The position numbers were made by a program, and so were the translations under genes. Positions 17,973 to 30,060 of a stretch of DNA of 64,000 nt are shown in pieces. The notes beneath the pieces were generated by a model. It did no database searches. It was given only the letters and a program-made list of their open reading frames with translations, and was not told the DNA's origin. Origin of the DNA: Desulfobacterales bacterium (GTDB lineage Bacteria; Desulfobacterota; Desulfobacteria; Desulfobacterales; JAIPEE01); the NCBI GenBank assembly GCA_021737275.1, contig JAIPEE010000010.1:1-64000 (forward strand), written 5' to 3'. Each line of letters opens with the position of its first letter. Within the stretch, counting starts at the first letter, position 1.

Positions 17973-18809
17973 GAAGCCATCTCAAAAAAACCTTAACAGT
18001 ATGATGGCGCAACCAAGTTGAACCATAGATAGAAAATTTTGTGCATGATATTCATATCTTACAACCAAACGCCTAAAATTTTGGAGCCAGGCAAAGAGTC
18101 GCTCAATCTTCCATCTGCGACGGTATGGCCGCAACTTTCTGCCATCCTGGGTTTTTGCTTTTTTCCGGTTCGCTTTATGTGGCGCAACCAGCTCTATACA
18201 ACGATCTTCCATCAATTTTTTATCAAGTGGATCACTGTCATAAGCCTTATCACCAATGATTTTTTCAGGTGCATAGGGAGTAAAGCTGCTGTCGATCGTT
18301 TTTTCAACAAGTTTTACTTCATGAGGGGAGGCGCTTTCCACACAAGCGGCGACAGGAAAACCAGAAGCGTCTGCGATTGCCATGATCTTGGTGCCTTTGC
18401 CGCGCTTTGTCTTGCCGACAGCAAGACCCCTTTTTTTGCCGGTGCAAAGCTCCCATCTATGAACGTCTCTCGTATATCGATCTTCCCGCGTTCGTAAAGG
18501 TCTTTGGCCAGCTCGTATAAAATTTCCTGGAAAGTTCCTCGTTCTGTCCATTCCTGGAAACGCCGATGGCAGGTCTGGTATGGTGGATACCTCGAAGGCA
18601 TATCCTTCCAAGGTGCTCCGGTTCGTAATATCCATAATATCCCGTTTAATAAGTCCCTTGGGGGTTTTGGCTTTCGACCTCGAGGATCTTTTTCGGGAGT
18701 TGTTTTTAATATTATGGGCTCTATCCGTGTCCATTGTTCGTTTGTAAGTTCCATCCTAATTTTATTACATAATCAGGATATTATGTCTAGTTTATTTTGA
18801 GATGGCTTC
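17973..18809 (-). mobile_element. IS5-family (IS427-like) insertion sequence, intact
   Basis: An 837-bp element bounded by inverted repeats that begin GAAGCCATCTCAAAA on both ends (17973 onward and the reverse complement ending at 18809), with 15 matching bases and partial matching beyond. It contains one transposase in two overlapping frames, the layout of the IS427 subgroup. Flanking bases (TAA on the left, AAA on the right) do not show a clear target duplication, which in this group is only 2-4 bases. No stop codons or deletions are seen in either frame, so it may still be active. Confidence 0.85.
17982..18754 (-). CDS. IS5/IS427-type transposase with programmed -1 frameshift
   Basis: The first frame starts at the ATG at 18754 (MELTNEQW...) and gives the N-terminal helix-turn-helix and the first catalytic Asp in [12 protein letters not shown]. 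At a run of seven A followed by four G (minus strand, 18437-18427) a -1 shift joins it to the second frame. That frame continues [15 protein letters not shown] and has the second Asp in GDKAYDSD and the Glu in [13 protein letters not shown]. The joined protein would be about 257 residues, normal for IS427-like transposases. The heptamer A AAA AAA followed by G is a classic slippery site. Without slippage a 146-residue protein is made that may act as a regulator. Confidence 0.85.
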
Positions 18810-18975
18810 AAATAATCATACGTGTAATCTCTATCTTCTTAATCATCATCAGAAATCTGAGGTTTTCTTAGGTTTTCAATGTTCAGTTTTGTAAGGTTTT
18901 TAACGTAGGATTTTGTTATGTTTTGATTTTCTATTTTCTCAAATTATTTAAAGTGGTTTAATTTCATCAAAAGCT

Positions 18976-19500
18976 TTATTGATAAGCATCTACAGTATTT
19001 ATTTTTCCAAGTGAACCACTTTTTGTAGTCAATAACTGGGCGTCTTTTGTGTGTTGTCCCGCCGTATACTTATCGAAAAAGGAAGGGCCCATAAACAATC
19101 CTTGGCCAAACATCCCTGTTTTTGTCTGAAATACATTATATAGGCACTATCTCTCAGGACAAAAGAGAAAGTGAGGTGGTATGGTTTTAACGCTTTACTG
19201 GTGGAAAACAACCATTCATTATTTTTTATTTTCCTATAGGGCAGACCGGTTGAAAGTTTTAGTTTTATTTTCATTGGCTGCCAATATCTCGATCGTATTA
19301 TTGATTTCAGAAAAATAACCATCCATGAAAAAATTAACGGAATAATTTCTTTGTTTGATGATATCATATGCTTTGGACATTCCTGAGCGGTAAAGGATAT
19401 TTGACAAAAAAAGACTGAATATAACCAGGATTATCGTTGAAAAGACCATGCTGCTACGGAATATTTCTTTTCGGATTGATGATTTTCCTATTTTACTCAT
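18976..19500 (-). pseudogene. decayed sensor (dCache-type chemoreceptor or kinase) N-terminal fragment
   Basis: The start at 19500 gives a basic N-terminus, one membrane helix (about 20-36) and the beginning of an extracellular sensor domain with SVNFFMDGYFSEINNTIEIL. The frame stops at 19234 but homologous sequence continues in other frames. Downstream, another frame reads GMFGQGLFMGPSFFDKY and GQHTKDAQLL, typical of a Cache sensor domain, and ends near 18976. At least two frame breaks are present and the signalling part is absent. This is the relic of a methyl-accepting protein or histidine kinase, adjacent to the insertion sequence. Confidence 0.7.
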
Positions 19501-19785
19501 AAAACCTACCCATTATTGTTGAGCCTCTTTAACCGTAACTATATTTTCAAATCAACGTCTGATTTACTTATTAATTTCCAGCTTTTGGGGCTGGTCAGTA
19601 TTTTTGCCTTTCCGGTAAATGTAGATCAAAATGATTCGAAGGTCAAAGACGGAATGGTTTCCGGTATTGTTAGCTTATAGCCATGACGATTGTGCGACAT
19701 TCTGTTTTTATGATTTTATCAAAAGTTCTCTTTTGGAATCTCCATTTAAAGAATACATAGCAAACGGAATGTATGTGGTTCGGGA

Positions 19786-20790
19786 TCAGGCTGGTGTGAT
19801 TTCTTCTTTTAAAAGGCAGCAAGCCACCTTGCATAAAGGTGTGCCGTCTTCTTTATATATGATATTGTCCGGCTGGATAATTTTATTCATCACACACCCT
19901 TCGGGGATATCCAGCCTGAAGAGATCCATTTCATTAATCTTTTTTCTTTCAACAAGTTTATTGCCCCTGAGTTCCATGTTGTGGATAGGGAAATCTTCGC
20001 ATAATGGACAGCGGTAAACCCTGCTATTTGGGAAGATAAAGTAATTATCTGCTACAAGCCCTGCACATTCGAATTTTTCATCGTCAGGCAGATAAACCTT
20101 TGGATATGTGACGGTGATGCCTATTTGGGCGGCAGCCTCAGCCACTTTAGGAACGGTTTCAAGCCATTCATCTTTTGTAACCTGCCACGAATCAGCACCG
20201 GTTTTGGCCGGGTTACCCCGGATACCGATAATCTGGATAAAAAATCTTTTTATTCCCAGCTTATTCAAAAGGAGCGGCATATTCATTAGATCATGGATAT
20301 TTTCACGGCTGACCGTGAAAATCATGCTGGCATCAAATCCTTTTGAAACTGCTGTTCTGACACCTTTAGTACAGGCGTCATAAGAGCCAACACCCCGGAG
20401 TGGATCATTTACTTCAGGTGTTGCGCCATCGAGGCTGAAGCTAAAATAATCAACGTCATCAGGTGTGACGTTGTCAATGATATCATGAAACAGGTAACCG
20501 TTTGTATCTACAGTGATAGAGCTGTACCCAAGTTGCCTCGCCTCTTTTATGGCCGGTGCCAGATCCGGGTGCAGAGTTGGTTCGCCGCCCAGAAAGATGA
20601 CATTGGCATTTTTATTTTTTTTGGCAAAAATAGCAAGCCATTCACGAATGGTTTGCAGGGTTAGCTTTTGATTACCATGCTGTTCCGGATTGATATAGCA
20701 GTGGCGGCACTTCAGATTGCACTGTGTGAGAATATGGAAAAAAATATTGGTGGCATTACTGGAAAATGTGACAGTTCGTTTACGCTGCAT
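19786..20790 (-). CDS. radical SAM protein with C-terminal Cys-rich domain
   Basis: A 334-residue radical SAM enzyme. The canonical CNLKCRHC motif (about residues 24-31) binds the SAM-cleaving [4Fe-4S] cluster, followed by FLGGEPTLHPDL and FSFSLDGATPEVND. The C-terminal 90 residues contain further cysteines (YRCPLCED, EGCVMN, PLCKVACCLL) that could hold an auxiliary cluster, as in SPASM/twitch proteins. The substrate cannot be told; such proteins modify peptides, cofactors or tRNA. It starts two bases after the purF stop and is almost certainly co-transcribed with carA-carB-purF. No precursor peptide gene is visible nearby. Confidence 0.85.
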   Translation of the reverse strand: MQRKRTVTFSSNATNIFFHILTQCNLKCRHCYINPEQHGNQKLTLQTIREWLAIFAKKNKNANVIFLGGEPTLHPDLAPAIKEARQLGYSSITVDTNGYLFHDIIDNVTPDDVDYFSFSLDGATPEVNDPLRGVGSYDACTKGVRTAVSKGFDASMIFTVSRENIHDLMNMPLLLNKLGIKRFFIQIIGIRGNPAKTGADSWQVTKDEWLETVPKVAEAAAQIGITVTYPKVYLPDDEKFECAGLVADNYFIFPNSRVYRCPLCEDFPIHNMELRGNKLVERKKINEMDLFRLDIPEGCVMNKIIQPDNIIYKEDGTPLCKVACCLLKEEITPA

Positions 20791-20792
20791 TA

Positions 20793-22191
20793 TTATTCAA
20801 GACAATCCTTTGTAAGGCTTTCATCAAATGATACCGGGTAACATCCGTCAAAACAGGCTTTGCAGAAATTGTTTTCTGGATCCGGCACATTGGTTGACGA
20901 GAGAAGTCCGTCAATACTGAGATAGGCCAGTGTGTCCAGTCCGAGAAACGTTCTTAACTCCTCAACTGACTTTCTGGCGGCAATCAATTCACCTTTTGTT
21001 GAAAAATCAATACCATAATGACAGGGGAAGCGATGCGCCGGTCCACTGACACGCATATGAACCTTATTAACGCCAAGTTCCCGGAGAGTCTTGACCCTGG
21101 TTTTGGCGGTCGTACCCCTGATGATGGAGTCTTCGATAATGATAATATCCTTACCTTTTAAAAGCTCTTTGACCGGGTTCAGTTTGATGCGTACGGCAAA
21201 GTCCCGCATGCTCTGGGATGGCTGGATAAAGGTGCGGCCCACATAATGATTCCGGATCATACCCATTTCAAAAGGGATACCGGATTCCTCTGAGTATCCG
21301 ATGGCAGCATACATGCCTGAATCCGGAAACGGCATGACAAGGTCGGCATCAACATGGGACTCTCTGGCCAGCTGCCGGCCATGGTCCTTTCGGGTCAGAT
21401 AAACATTCTTGCCATGGAACGTACTATCCGGCCTGGCAAAATAAATATATTCAAAAATACAAAAAGAGCGTTTTCGGGGTTTATGCGGATTGATGCTTTT
21501 TATGCCATCATCATTAATAATGACAATCTCACCGGGATCAAGTTCACGGACAAACTCCGCCTCTACCAGATCGAGCGCACAGGTTTCGGATGCCAGCACA
21601 TAGCTGCCGCCATTAACCTTACCGAGGCACAACGGCCTGAAACCATTTGGATCTTTAATGCCGACGACTTCACCCCTGCTGGTCAGCATAATGAAGGAAT
21701 AGGCACCTTTTAGTTTTGTTGTGGTTTCAATGAGTGCTTTTTCAAGGCCGAGTTTAATGTTTTTAACAAACAGGTGTAAAAATACCTCGCTGTCCATAGT
21801 GGTCTGAAAAATTGATCCGGCCTCTTCCAGGCCGCTTTTTAAAATATGGGCATTAACCAGGTTACCGTTGTGGGCTAACGAGTAGTATTTTTTACTGTGC
21901 ATGATGGTGAAGGGCTGGGCGTTTGCCAGAATGGAGCTGCCGGTTGTGGAGTAGCGGACATGACCGATGGCTGTATCGCCATGAAGCTTATTCAGATGTT
22001 GAGGGGTAAATACATCGGAAACCAGACCCATACTCTTGTGTGCATCAATATGGCCATCTTTAAAAACAGCAATGCCGGCACTCTCCTGTCCCCTGTGCTG
22101 AAGTGCATATAAGCCAAAATAGGTCAGTCTTGCAGCTTCGGGATGGTTATAAATACCAAACAATCCGCATTCATCATGGGGCCTTTTTGAT

Positions 22192-22199
<8 letters not shown>
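20793..22199 (-). CDS. purF: amidophosphoribosyltransferase
   Basis: PurF makes 5-phosphoribosylamine from PRPP and glutamine, the first step of purine synthesis. The 468-residue protein is of the B. subtilis type. A ten-residue propeptide precedes the catalytic Cys in [17 protein letters not shown], which is exposed by cleavage. Cysteines for the structural [4Fe-4S] cluster are present in [17 protein letters not shown] and FCKACFDGC. The PRPP loop is [16 protein letters not shown]. The ATG overlaps the end of carB by eight bases, giving a carA-carB-purF-radical SAM transcript. Confidence 0.96.
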
Positions 22200-25440
<3,241 letters not shown>

Positions 25441-25453
25441 AATTTACTGTCTG

Positions 25454-26602
25454 TTACCCTTTATGTTTTTTCATCATATCGGTAAAACTGTTAAAAAGAT
25501 ATTCGGAATCATGGGGGCCTGGTGATGCTTCAGGGTGATACTGAACAGTCATCAGCGGCAGTTTCAAATGATGAAAACCTTCCAGTGTATTATCATTCAG
25601 ATTGATGTGCGTCACTTCGATGTCTTCAGAAGCGAGACTGCCTATATCGACGGCAAAGCCATGATTCTGGGAAGTGATTTCAATCCGACCGGTCAGAAGA
25701 TTTTTAACCGGTTGATTGGCGCCACGGTGACCGAATTTGAGCTTGTATGTTTTTCCACCCAGCGCCAGACCGAGAAGCTGGTTGCCAAGACAGATGCCGA
25801 ACATGGGTTTAAAGCCGATCAGTTCCCGTATCGTATCAACGGCATAGGTGACCGGTTCCGGATCGCCCGGACCATTGGAAAGGAAGACACCATCCGGTGC
25901 CATGGCCTTTACAATTTCCGGGGGGGTTGTTGCAGGCAGAACCACTATTTGACAGCCGGCATTTTCAAGGTTTCTTAAAATATTGTATTTGATGCCAAAG
26001 TCAAAGGCAGCAACGCGAAACTTGTCACCGTTTTCTTTCCATACATTCCGGTCAAGTTGGTCTAAAGTAACATCACATATTTTTTGTTGATCATTTTTCC
26101 AGTAAAAAGGCTTTTGGGTTGAAACTATCTTTACCAGGTCGCGGCCCTCCATGGAGAAGATATCGTTTGCCTTTTTGACCAGAGATTCAGGATTCAGATC
26201 TTCAGTAGATATAATGGCCCGCATGGCACCGCTTGTCCTGATATGCCGTGTTAATGCACGGGTATCAAGGCCTTCTACACCTAAAATGCTCTGTTTAATA
26301 AGGTATTTAGCTAATGTAGAGGAGGCTCTGAAGTTACTCGGATTAGACTGGTATTCCCGGATTAAAAATGCCGAAACCTGAATGCGGTCGGATTCTATAT
26401 CTTCCGGATTAATTCCATAATTGCCTATCAGCGGATAGGTCATTGTAACCATCTGGCCACAGTAAGAGGGGTCAGTTAAAACTTCCTGATATCCTGACAT
26501 GCCGGTATTGAATACAATCTCGCCACTGGTTTCCCCGGGTCCTGTAAATGAACGACACTCAAACGTACGTCCATCTTCAAGCGCAAGTAATGCTTTCATC
26601 AT
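25454..26602 (-). CDS. carA: carbamoyl-phosphate synthase, small chain
   Basis: CarA is the glutaminase subunit that passes ammonia to CarB. The 382-residue protein has the N-terminal CPSase domain starting KALLALEDGRTFECRSF and a class I glutamine amidotransferase domain. The latter shows the catalytic Cys in FGICLGNQLLGLALGG (about 267-282) and the His-Glu pair in VQYHPEASPGPHDSEYLF. Two ATG codons stand in tandem at the start. It is the first gene of the carA-carB-purF-radical SAM run, divergent from glnE. Confidence 0.97.
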   Translation of the reverse strand: MMKALLALEDGRTFECRSFTGPGETSGEIVFNTGMSGYQEVLTDPSYCGQMVTMTYPLIGNYGINPEDIESDRIQVSAFLIREYQSNPSNFRASSTLAKYLIKQSILGVEGLDTRALTRHIRTSGAMRAIISTEDLNPESLVKKANDIFSMEGRDLVKIVSTQKPFYWKNDQQKICDVTLDQLDRNVWKENGDKFRVAAFDFGIKYNILRNLENAGCQIVVLPATTPPEIVKAMAPDGVFLSNGPGDPEPVTYAVDTIRELIGFKPMFGICLGNQLLGLALGGKTYKLKFGHRGANQPVKNLLTGRIEITSQNHGFAVDIGSLASEDIEVTHINLNDNTLEGFHHLKLPLMTVQYHPEASPGPHDSEYLFNSFTDMMKKHKG

Positions 26603-26930
26603 ATGATATGCTTCAATTTTATGTTAATATCCCAACGCCGGATTCAAAAGATTTAGAAACTGAACTCGGAAAACCATCATTTTGAAACAGGCACGCCCAT
26701 ATAAATTTTGGAGATTAGTAACATATTTTTTTTCATAGAAAAATATATATGTCTAATTATTTTTATTTTATTTTGATTATTTTAACTAAATTTACAATAA
26801 ACAGACATGCGGCAACTGTTTTCATGTTGAAATCATTTTTCTTAGAAGTTATGGGTAACATGATTTCTTTAAAGTGTTAAAAAAAGTTCTTGTCTGTAAT
26901 GTCATTAAAACGAGCAATCTCAGGATAAAT
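26603..26930. other. divergent spacer carA / glnE
   Basis: This 328-base AT-rich region separates carA from the preferred glnE start. No recognisable gene, sigma54 site or strong palindrome was found. A GTG at 26874 is in frame with glnE and would extend it by 19 residues, but it lacks a good ribosome binding site. Confidence 0.4.
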
Positions 26931-29810
26931 ATGATTCAGAAGCTACCCTTACCGGAGCAACTGGTAGAAGACGGGCTTAATAAATGGAGCCGGTTTTGCG
27001 AAGCCGCTGCCCGTAATGAAATAACCATCACAGATGAGGTCTTTTTTGCTGAAGAGGCTCAGCGTGTTTTTGCGTTTAGTGATTACGTCCCCAAAAGATG
27101 TACCCAGAATCCCGGTATGCTGATCGACCTTATAGAAACAGGCGACCTTTACAGACAATATTCATCAGAAACCTATCGAGAGAAATTGTCAGCCATCACT
27201 TCGGCTGTACAGGAGGTTTCTGATCTTGGAGAGTGTCTCAAAAGATTCAGAGCTCGTGAAATGGTTCGGATTGCATGGCGGGATCTGTCCGGCCGTGCTG
27301 ATCTCGATGATGTGATGACATGTATGACCTGGTTTGCGGATGCCTGCATAGATATTTCTCTGTCAATTCTTTTCAGGCAATTCTGTGAAAGATATGGCAA
27401 GCCCTTAAATAATAATGGCGTTCTGCAGCAGCTTGTTGTTATCGGCATGGGTAAACTTGGCGGCGTAGAGTTAAATTTTTCCTCCGATATTGATCTGATT
27501 TTTGCCTATCCTGAAACCGGTGAAACTGATGGTGGTGAAAATAGCATTAATAATGAGGAGTTCTTTATCCGGCTGGGAAGGGCGCTGATTAAAACACTGG
27601 GGACGTCGACAGGTGATGGCCTGGTTTTCAGGGTGGATATGCGGCTCAGGCCTTATGGTGAAAACGGCCCTCTTGTGATGAGTTTTGACAATATGGAGCA
27701 GTATTACCAGAGCCAGGGGCGTGAGTGGGAGCGATATGCCTGGATCAAGGCCCGGGTAGTTGCCGGCGATGCTGTATCCGGTAAAAAACTTATGATGAGG
27801 CTTAAGCCTTTTATCTACAGGCGTTATCTTGATTATGGTGTGTTTGAGTCTCTGAGAAGGATGAAGCTGAAAATTGAAACCGAAGTTAAACTCCAAAACC
27901 TTAAAGATAATATAAAACTGGGTACAGGCGGTATCAGAGAGATTGAATTTTTTGGCCAGATTTTTCAACTTATCAGGGGCGGCGTAACATCTTCGCTTCA
28001 GGCCCAGCAGATTCTAAAGGTGCTGTTTTTACTGGTTGGGGAGGAGTGCATTACCGAAACGGTATTTAAAGAGCTAAGTTGCGCATATGTCTTTTTGAGA
28101 AATGTTGAACACCGGCTCCAGGAGTTTTCTGACCGGCAGATCCATGATCTGCCGGCAGGTCAACCGGACAGACAAAGAGTTGCCATATCTATGGGCTTTA
28201 AATCCTGGGATGATTTTAAAGCCGGGCTCACCGGTCATACGGATATTGTTCATAAACACTTTACAAGACTTTTGGATATCAGGCAGACTGATGAGAAAGA
28301 TAAACACTTTGATGATCTTTTATCTGGAATCTGGCTTGGAGACGCTGGTCCAGAAAGGGGGAGTGAACTGCTTTCTGCTGCCGGATTTGAGAAGCCGGAT
28401 GATCTTCTTCGCCTGCTGGCAGATCTTAAAGAAGATCCCGCAACACGTGCCCTTAGTTCAAATGGTCGGGCAAAGCTGGATCGGCTGGTTCCACATATTC
28501 TAAATCAGGCAAGCAAATCCGATGACCCGATTCTTACTTTAAATCGTATTATCGAACTTATTAAAGTTATTGAGAGAAGAACAACATATATTGATCTGTT
28601 ACTTGAAAACCCGCAGGCATTGATCATTCTTGTAAAGCTGGCCGACATAAGCCCGTGGATTATTTCATTTCTTGCAAAGCACCCGGTGCTGCTGGATGAA
28701 CTCCTTGACCCGAGGACACTTTATCGTCTGCCAACAAAATCGGAGCTTGAAGAAGAACTTGATCATCGGATAGCATCCATACCGGCTGATGATCTGGAGT
28801 ATCAGATGGAGGCGCTCCGTATTTTTAAACAGGTTAATATTTTAAGGGTTGCAGCAGCAGACGTTACTGCTGCGATGCCGCTTATGCGTGTAAGCGACCA
28901 CCTTTCAAATATTGCAATAACGGTTGTAGATAAAGCACTTGATATTGCGTGGAATCACCTTACAGGGATTCACGGTATCCCGTCCTGTCGGCATGAGGGT
29001 GAGATCAGGGGCCGGGGTTTTGCCGTTATTGCTTATGGAAAACTCGGGGGTATTGAGCTGGGTTACGGTTCGGATCTGGATCTTGTATTTCTGCATGCCG
29101 GCATTAATGCTCCGACAAAAGGCGGTAGTCGTCCAATAGACAGCCATCAGTTTTTCATGCGTCTTGGACAGCGCCTGGTGCATATTCTCACAGCGCATAC
29201 ATCTGCAGGAAGATTGTATGAGACGGATATGCGACTTCGTCCGAGCGGCAGTTCCGGTCTGCTGGTCAGCCATGTTGAAAGATTTCGTAACTACCAGCTG
29301 AAAATGGCGCGAACCTGGGAAAATCAGGCTATTATCAGGGCAAGACCAATATGTGGAGACGATAGTCTGGCCAGGTATTTTGATAAGATCCGTTCCCAGG
29401 TTCTTTCAGACAAACGGGAAGAAGTTGCGCTGAAAAATGAAGTTACAGATATGAGAGAGCGACTCAGAAGCGAAAATATAATGATTCGGCCGGGCATGTT
29501 CGATCTCAAGCAAGGGAAGGGCGGCATTGTTGATATAGAGTTTCTTGTCCAGTACCTGATTTTGCTTAACGCCTTCAAACATCCCTCTCTTGTTATATGG
29601 ACCGATAATATCCGCCTGCTGGAAACGCTTGCAGCGGAAGCGGTGATTAGCAATAAAATGGTCGGTCAGCTTAAAGATGCTTATATTATATACCGTTCAG
29701 ACGTGCACAATCTTGATCTGCAGGAAAAACCGGAACTTGTTCATGAATATAAATTTCGGGCGTTACGTAAATTCGTAATTTCTGTTTGGGATGAAATTTT
29801 TAATAGCTGA
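26931..29810 (+). CDS. glnE: glutamine synthetase adenylyltransferase / deadenylylase
   Basis: GlnE attaches and removes AMP on a tyrosine of glutamine synthetase in response to glutamine and PII. The protein has two nucleotidyltransferase domains. The first carries GMGKLGGVELNFSSDIDLIF and the second AYGKLGGIELGYGSDLDLVF, each with the DxD metal pair and followed by a helical PII-uridylyltransferase-like region. I chose the ATG at 26931 because AGGA lies six bases before it, giving 959 residues, close to the 946 of E. coli. It precedes glnD, glnB and glnA. Glutamine synthetase here keeps the target Tyr, so the control circuit is complete. Confidence 0.95.
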   Translation: MIQKLPLPEQLVEDGLNKWSRFCEAAARNEITITDEVFFAEEAQRVFAFSDYVPKRCTQNPGMLIDLIETGDLYRQYSSETYREKLSAITSAVQEVSDLGECLKRFRAREMVRIAWRDLSGRADLDDVMTCMTWFADACIDISLSILFRQFCERYGKPLNNNGVLQQLVVIGMGKLGGVELNFSSDIDLIFAYPETGETDGGENSINNEEFFIRLGRALIKTLGTSTGDGLVFRVDMRLRPYGENGPLVMSFDNMEQYYQSQGREWERYAWIKARVVAGDAVSGKKLMMRLKPFIYRRYLDYGVFESLRRMKLKIETEVKLQNLKDNIKLGTGGIREIEFFGQIFQLIRGGVTSSLQAQQILKVLFLLVGEECITETVFKELSCAYVFLRNVEHRLQEFSDRQIHDLPAGQPDRQRVAISMGFKSWDDFKAGLTGHTDIVHKHFTRLLDIRQTDEKDKHFDDLLSGIWLGDAGPERGSELLSAAGFEKPDDLLRLLADLKEDPATRALSSNGRAKLDRLVPHILNQASKSDDPILTLNRIIELIKVIERRTTYIDLLLENPQALIILVKLADISPWIISFLAKHPVLLDELLDPRTLYRLPTKSELEEELDHRIASIPADDLEYQMEALRIFKQVNILRVAAADVTAAMPLMRVSDHLSNIAITVVDKALDIAWNHLTGIHGIPSCRHEGEIRGRGFAVIAYGKLGGIELGYGSDLDLVFLHAGINAPTKGGSRPIDSHQFFMRLGQRLVHILTAHTSAGRLYETDMRLRPSGSSGLLVSHVERFRNYQLKMARTWENQAIIRARPICGDDSLARYFDKIRSQVLSDKREEVALKNEVTDMRERLRSENIMIRPGMFDLKQGKGGIVDIEFLVQYLILLNAFKHPSLVIWTDNIRLLETLAAEAVISNKMVGQLKDAYIIYRSDVHNLDLQEKPELVHEYKFRALRKFVISVWDEIFNS

Positions 29811-29874
29811 GTTCCAGGCTTCGGTATCCGGCCTCTATGTGGCTCTCTTTTTTTCAAGTGTTGAAATAAAGGTC

Positions 29875-29924
29875 TGATTACATTATTGTAATAAGTTAAT
29901 TTATATATTACAATAATGTAATCA
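29875..29924. promoter_or_regulatory. 19-bp inverted repeat made of two palindromic boxes, putative upstream activating sequence
   Basis: The arms 29875-29893 and 29906-29924 are perfect reverse complements around a 12-base centre. Each arm contains its own palindrome, TTACATTATTGTAA (29878-29891) and TTACAATAATGTAA (29908-29921). The pattern is thus two operator-like boxes with centres 30 bases apart. They lie 80-125 bases upstream of the sigma54 promoter at 30001, the usual enhancer position. They do not match the NtrC box. Confidence 0.7.
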
Positions 29925-30000
29925 ATGGTTGTTTTTTTGCAATAGTGTAAAAACAGCATAATTATTTGAAATAACAAAGTTAAATGCGTTTTAGCTGATG

Positions 30001-30016
30001 TGGCATGACGATTGCT
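30001..30016 (+). promoter_or_regulatory. sigma54 (-24/-12) promoter of glnD-glnB-glnA
   Basis: TGGCATGACGATTGCT has GG and GC exactly ten bases apart and differs from TGGCAC-N5-TTGCT only by C to T in the -24 box. It lies 45 bases before the glnD start codon. It would put the PII and glutamine synthetase genes under a sigma54 activator. Confidence 0.82.
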
Positions 30017-30060
30017 ATTGAAAAAGTAACATTATTTTAAATTATTACAGGAATAAGCCC

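Noticed and set aside
17779-18021. 80-residue plus-strand gene
   Set aside because: It runs across the left end of the insertion sequence, lacks a ribosome binding site and has no recognisable homology.
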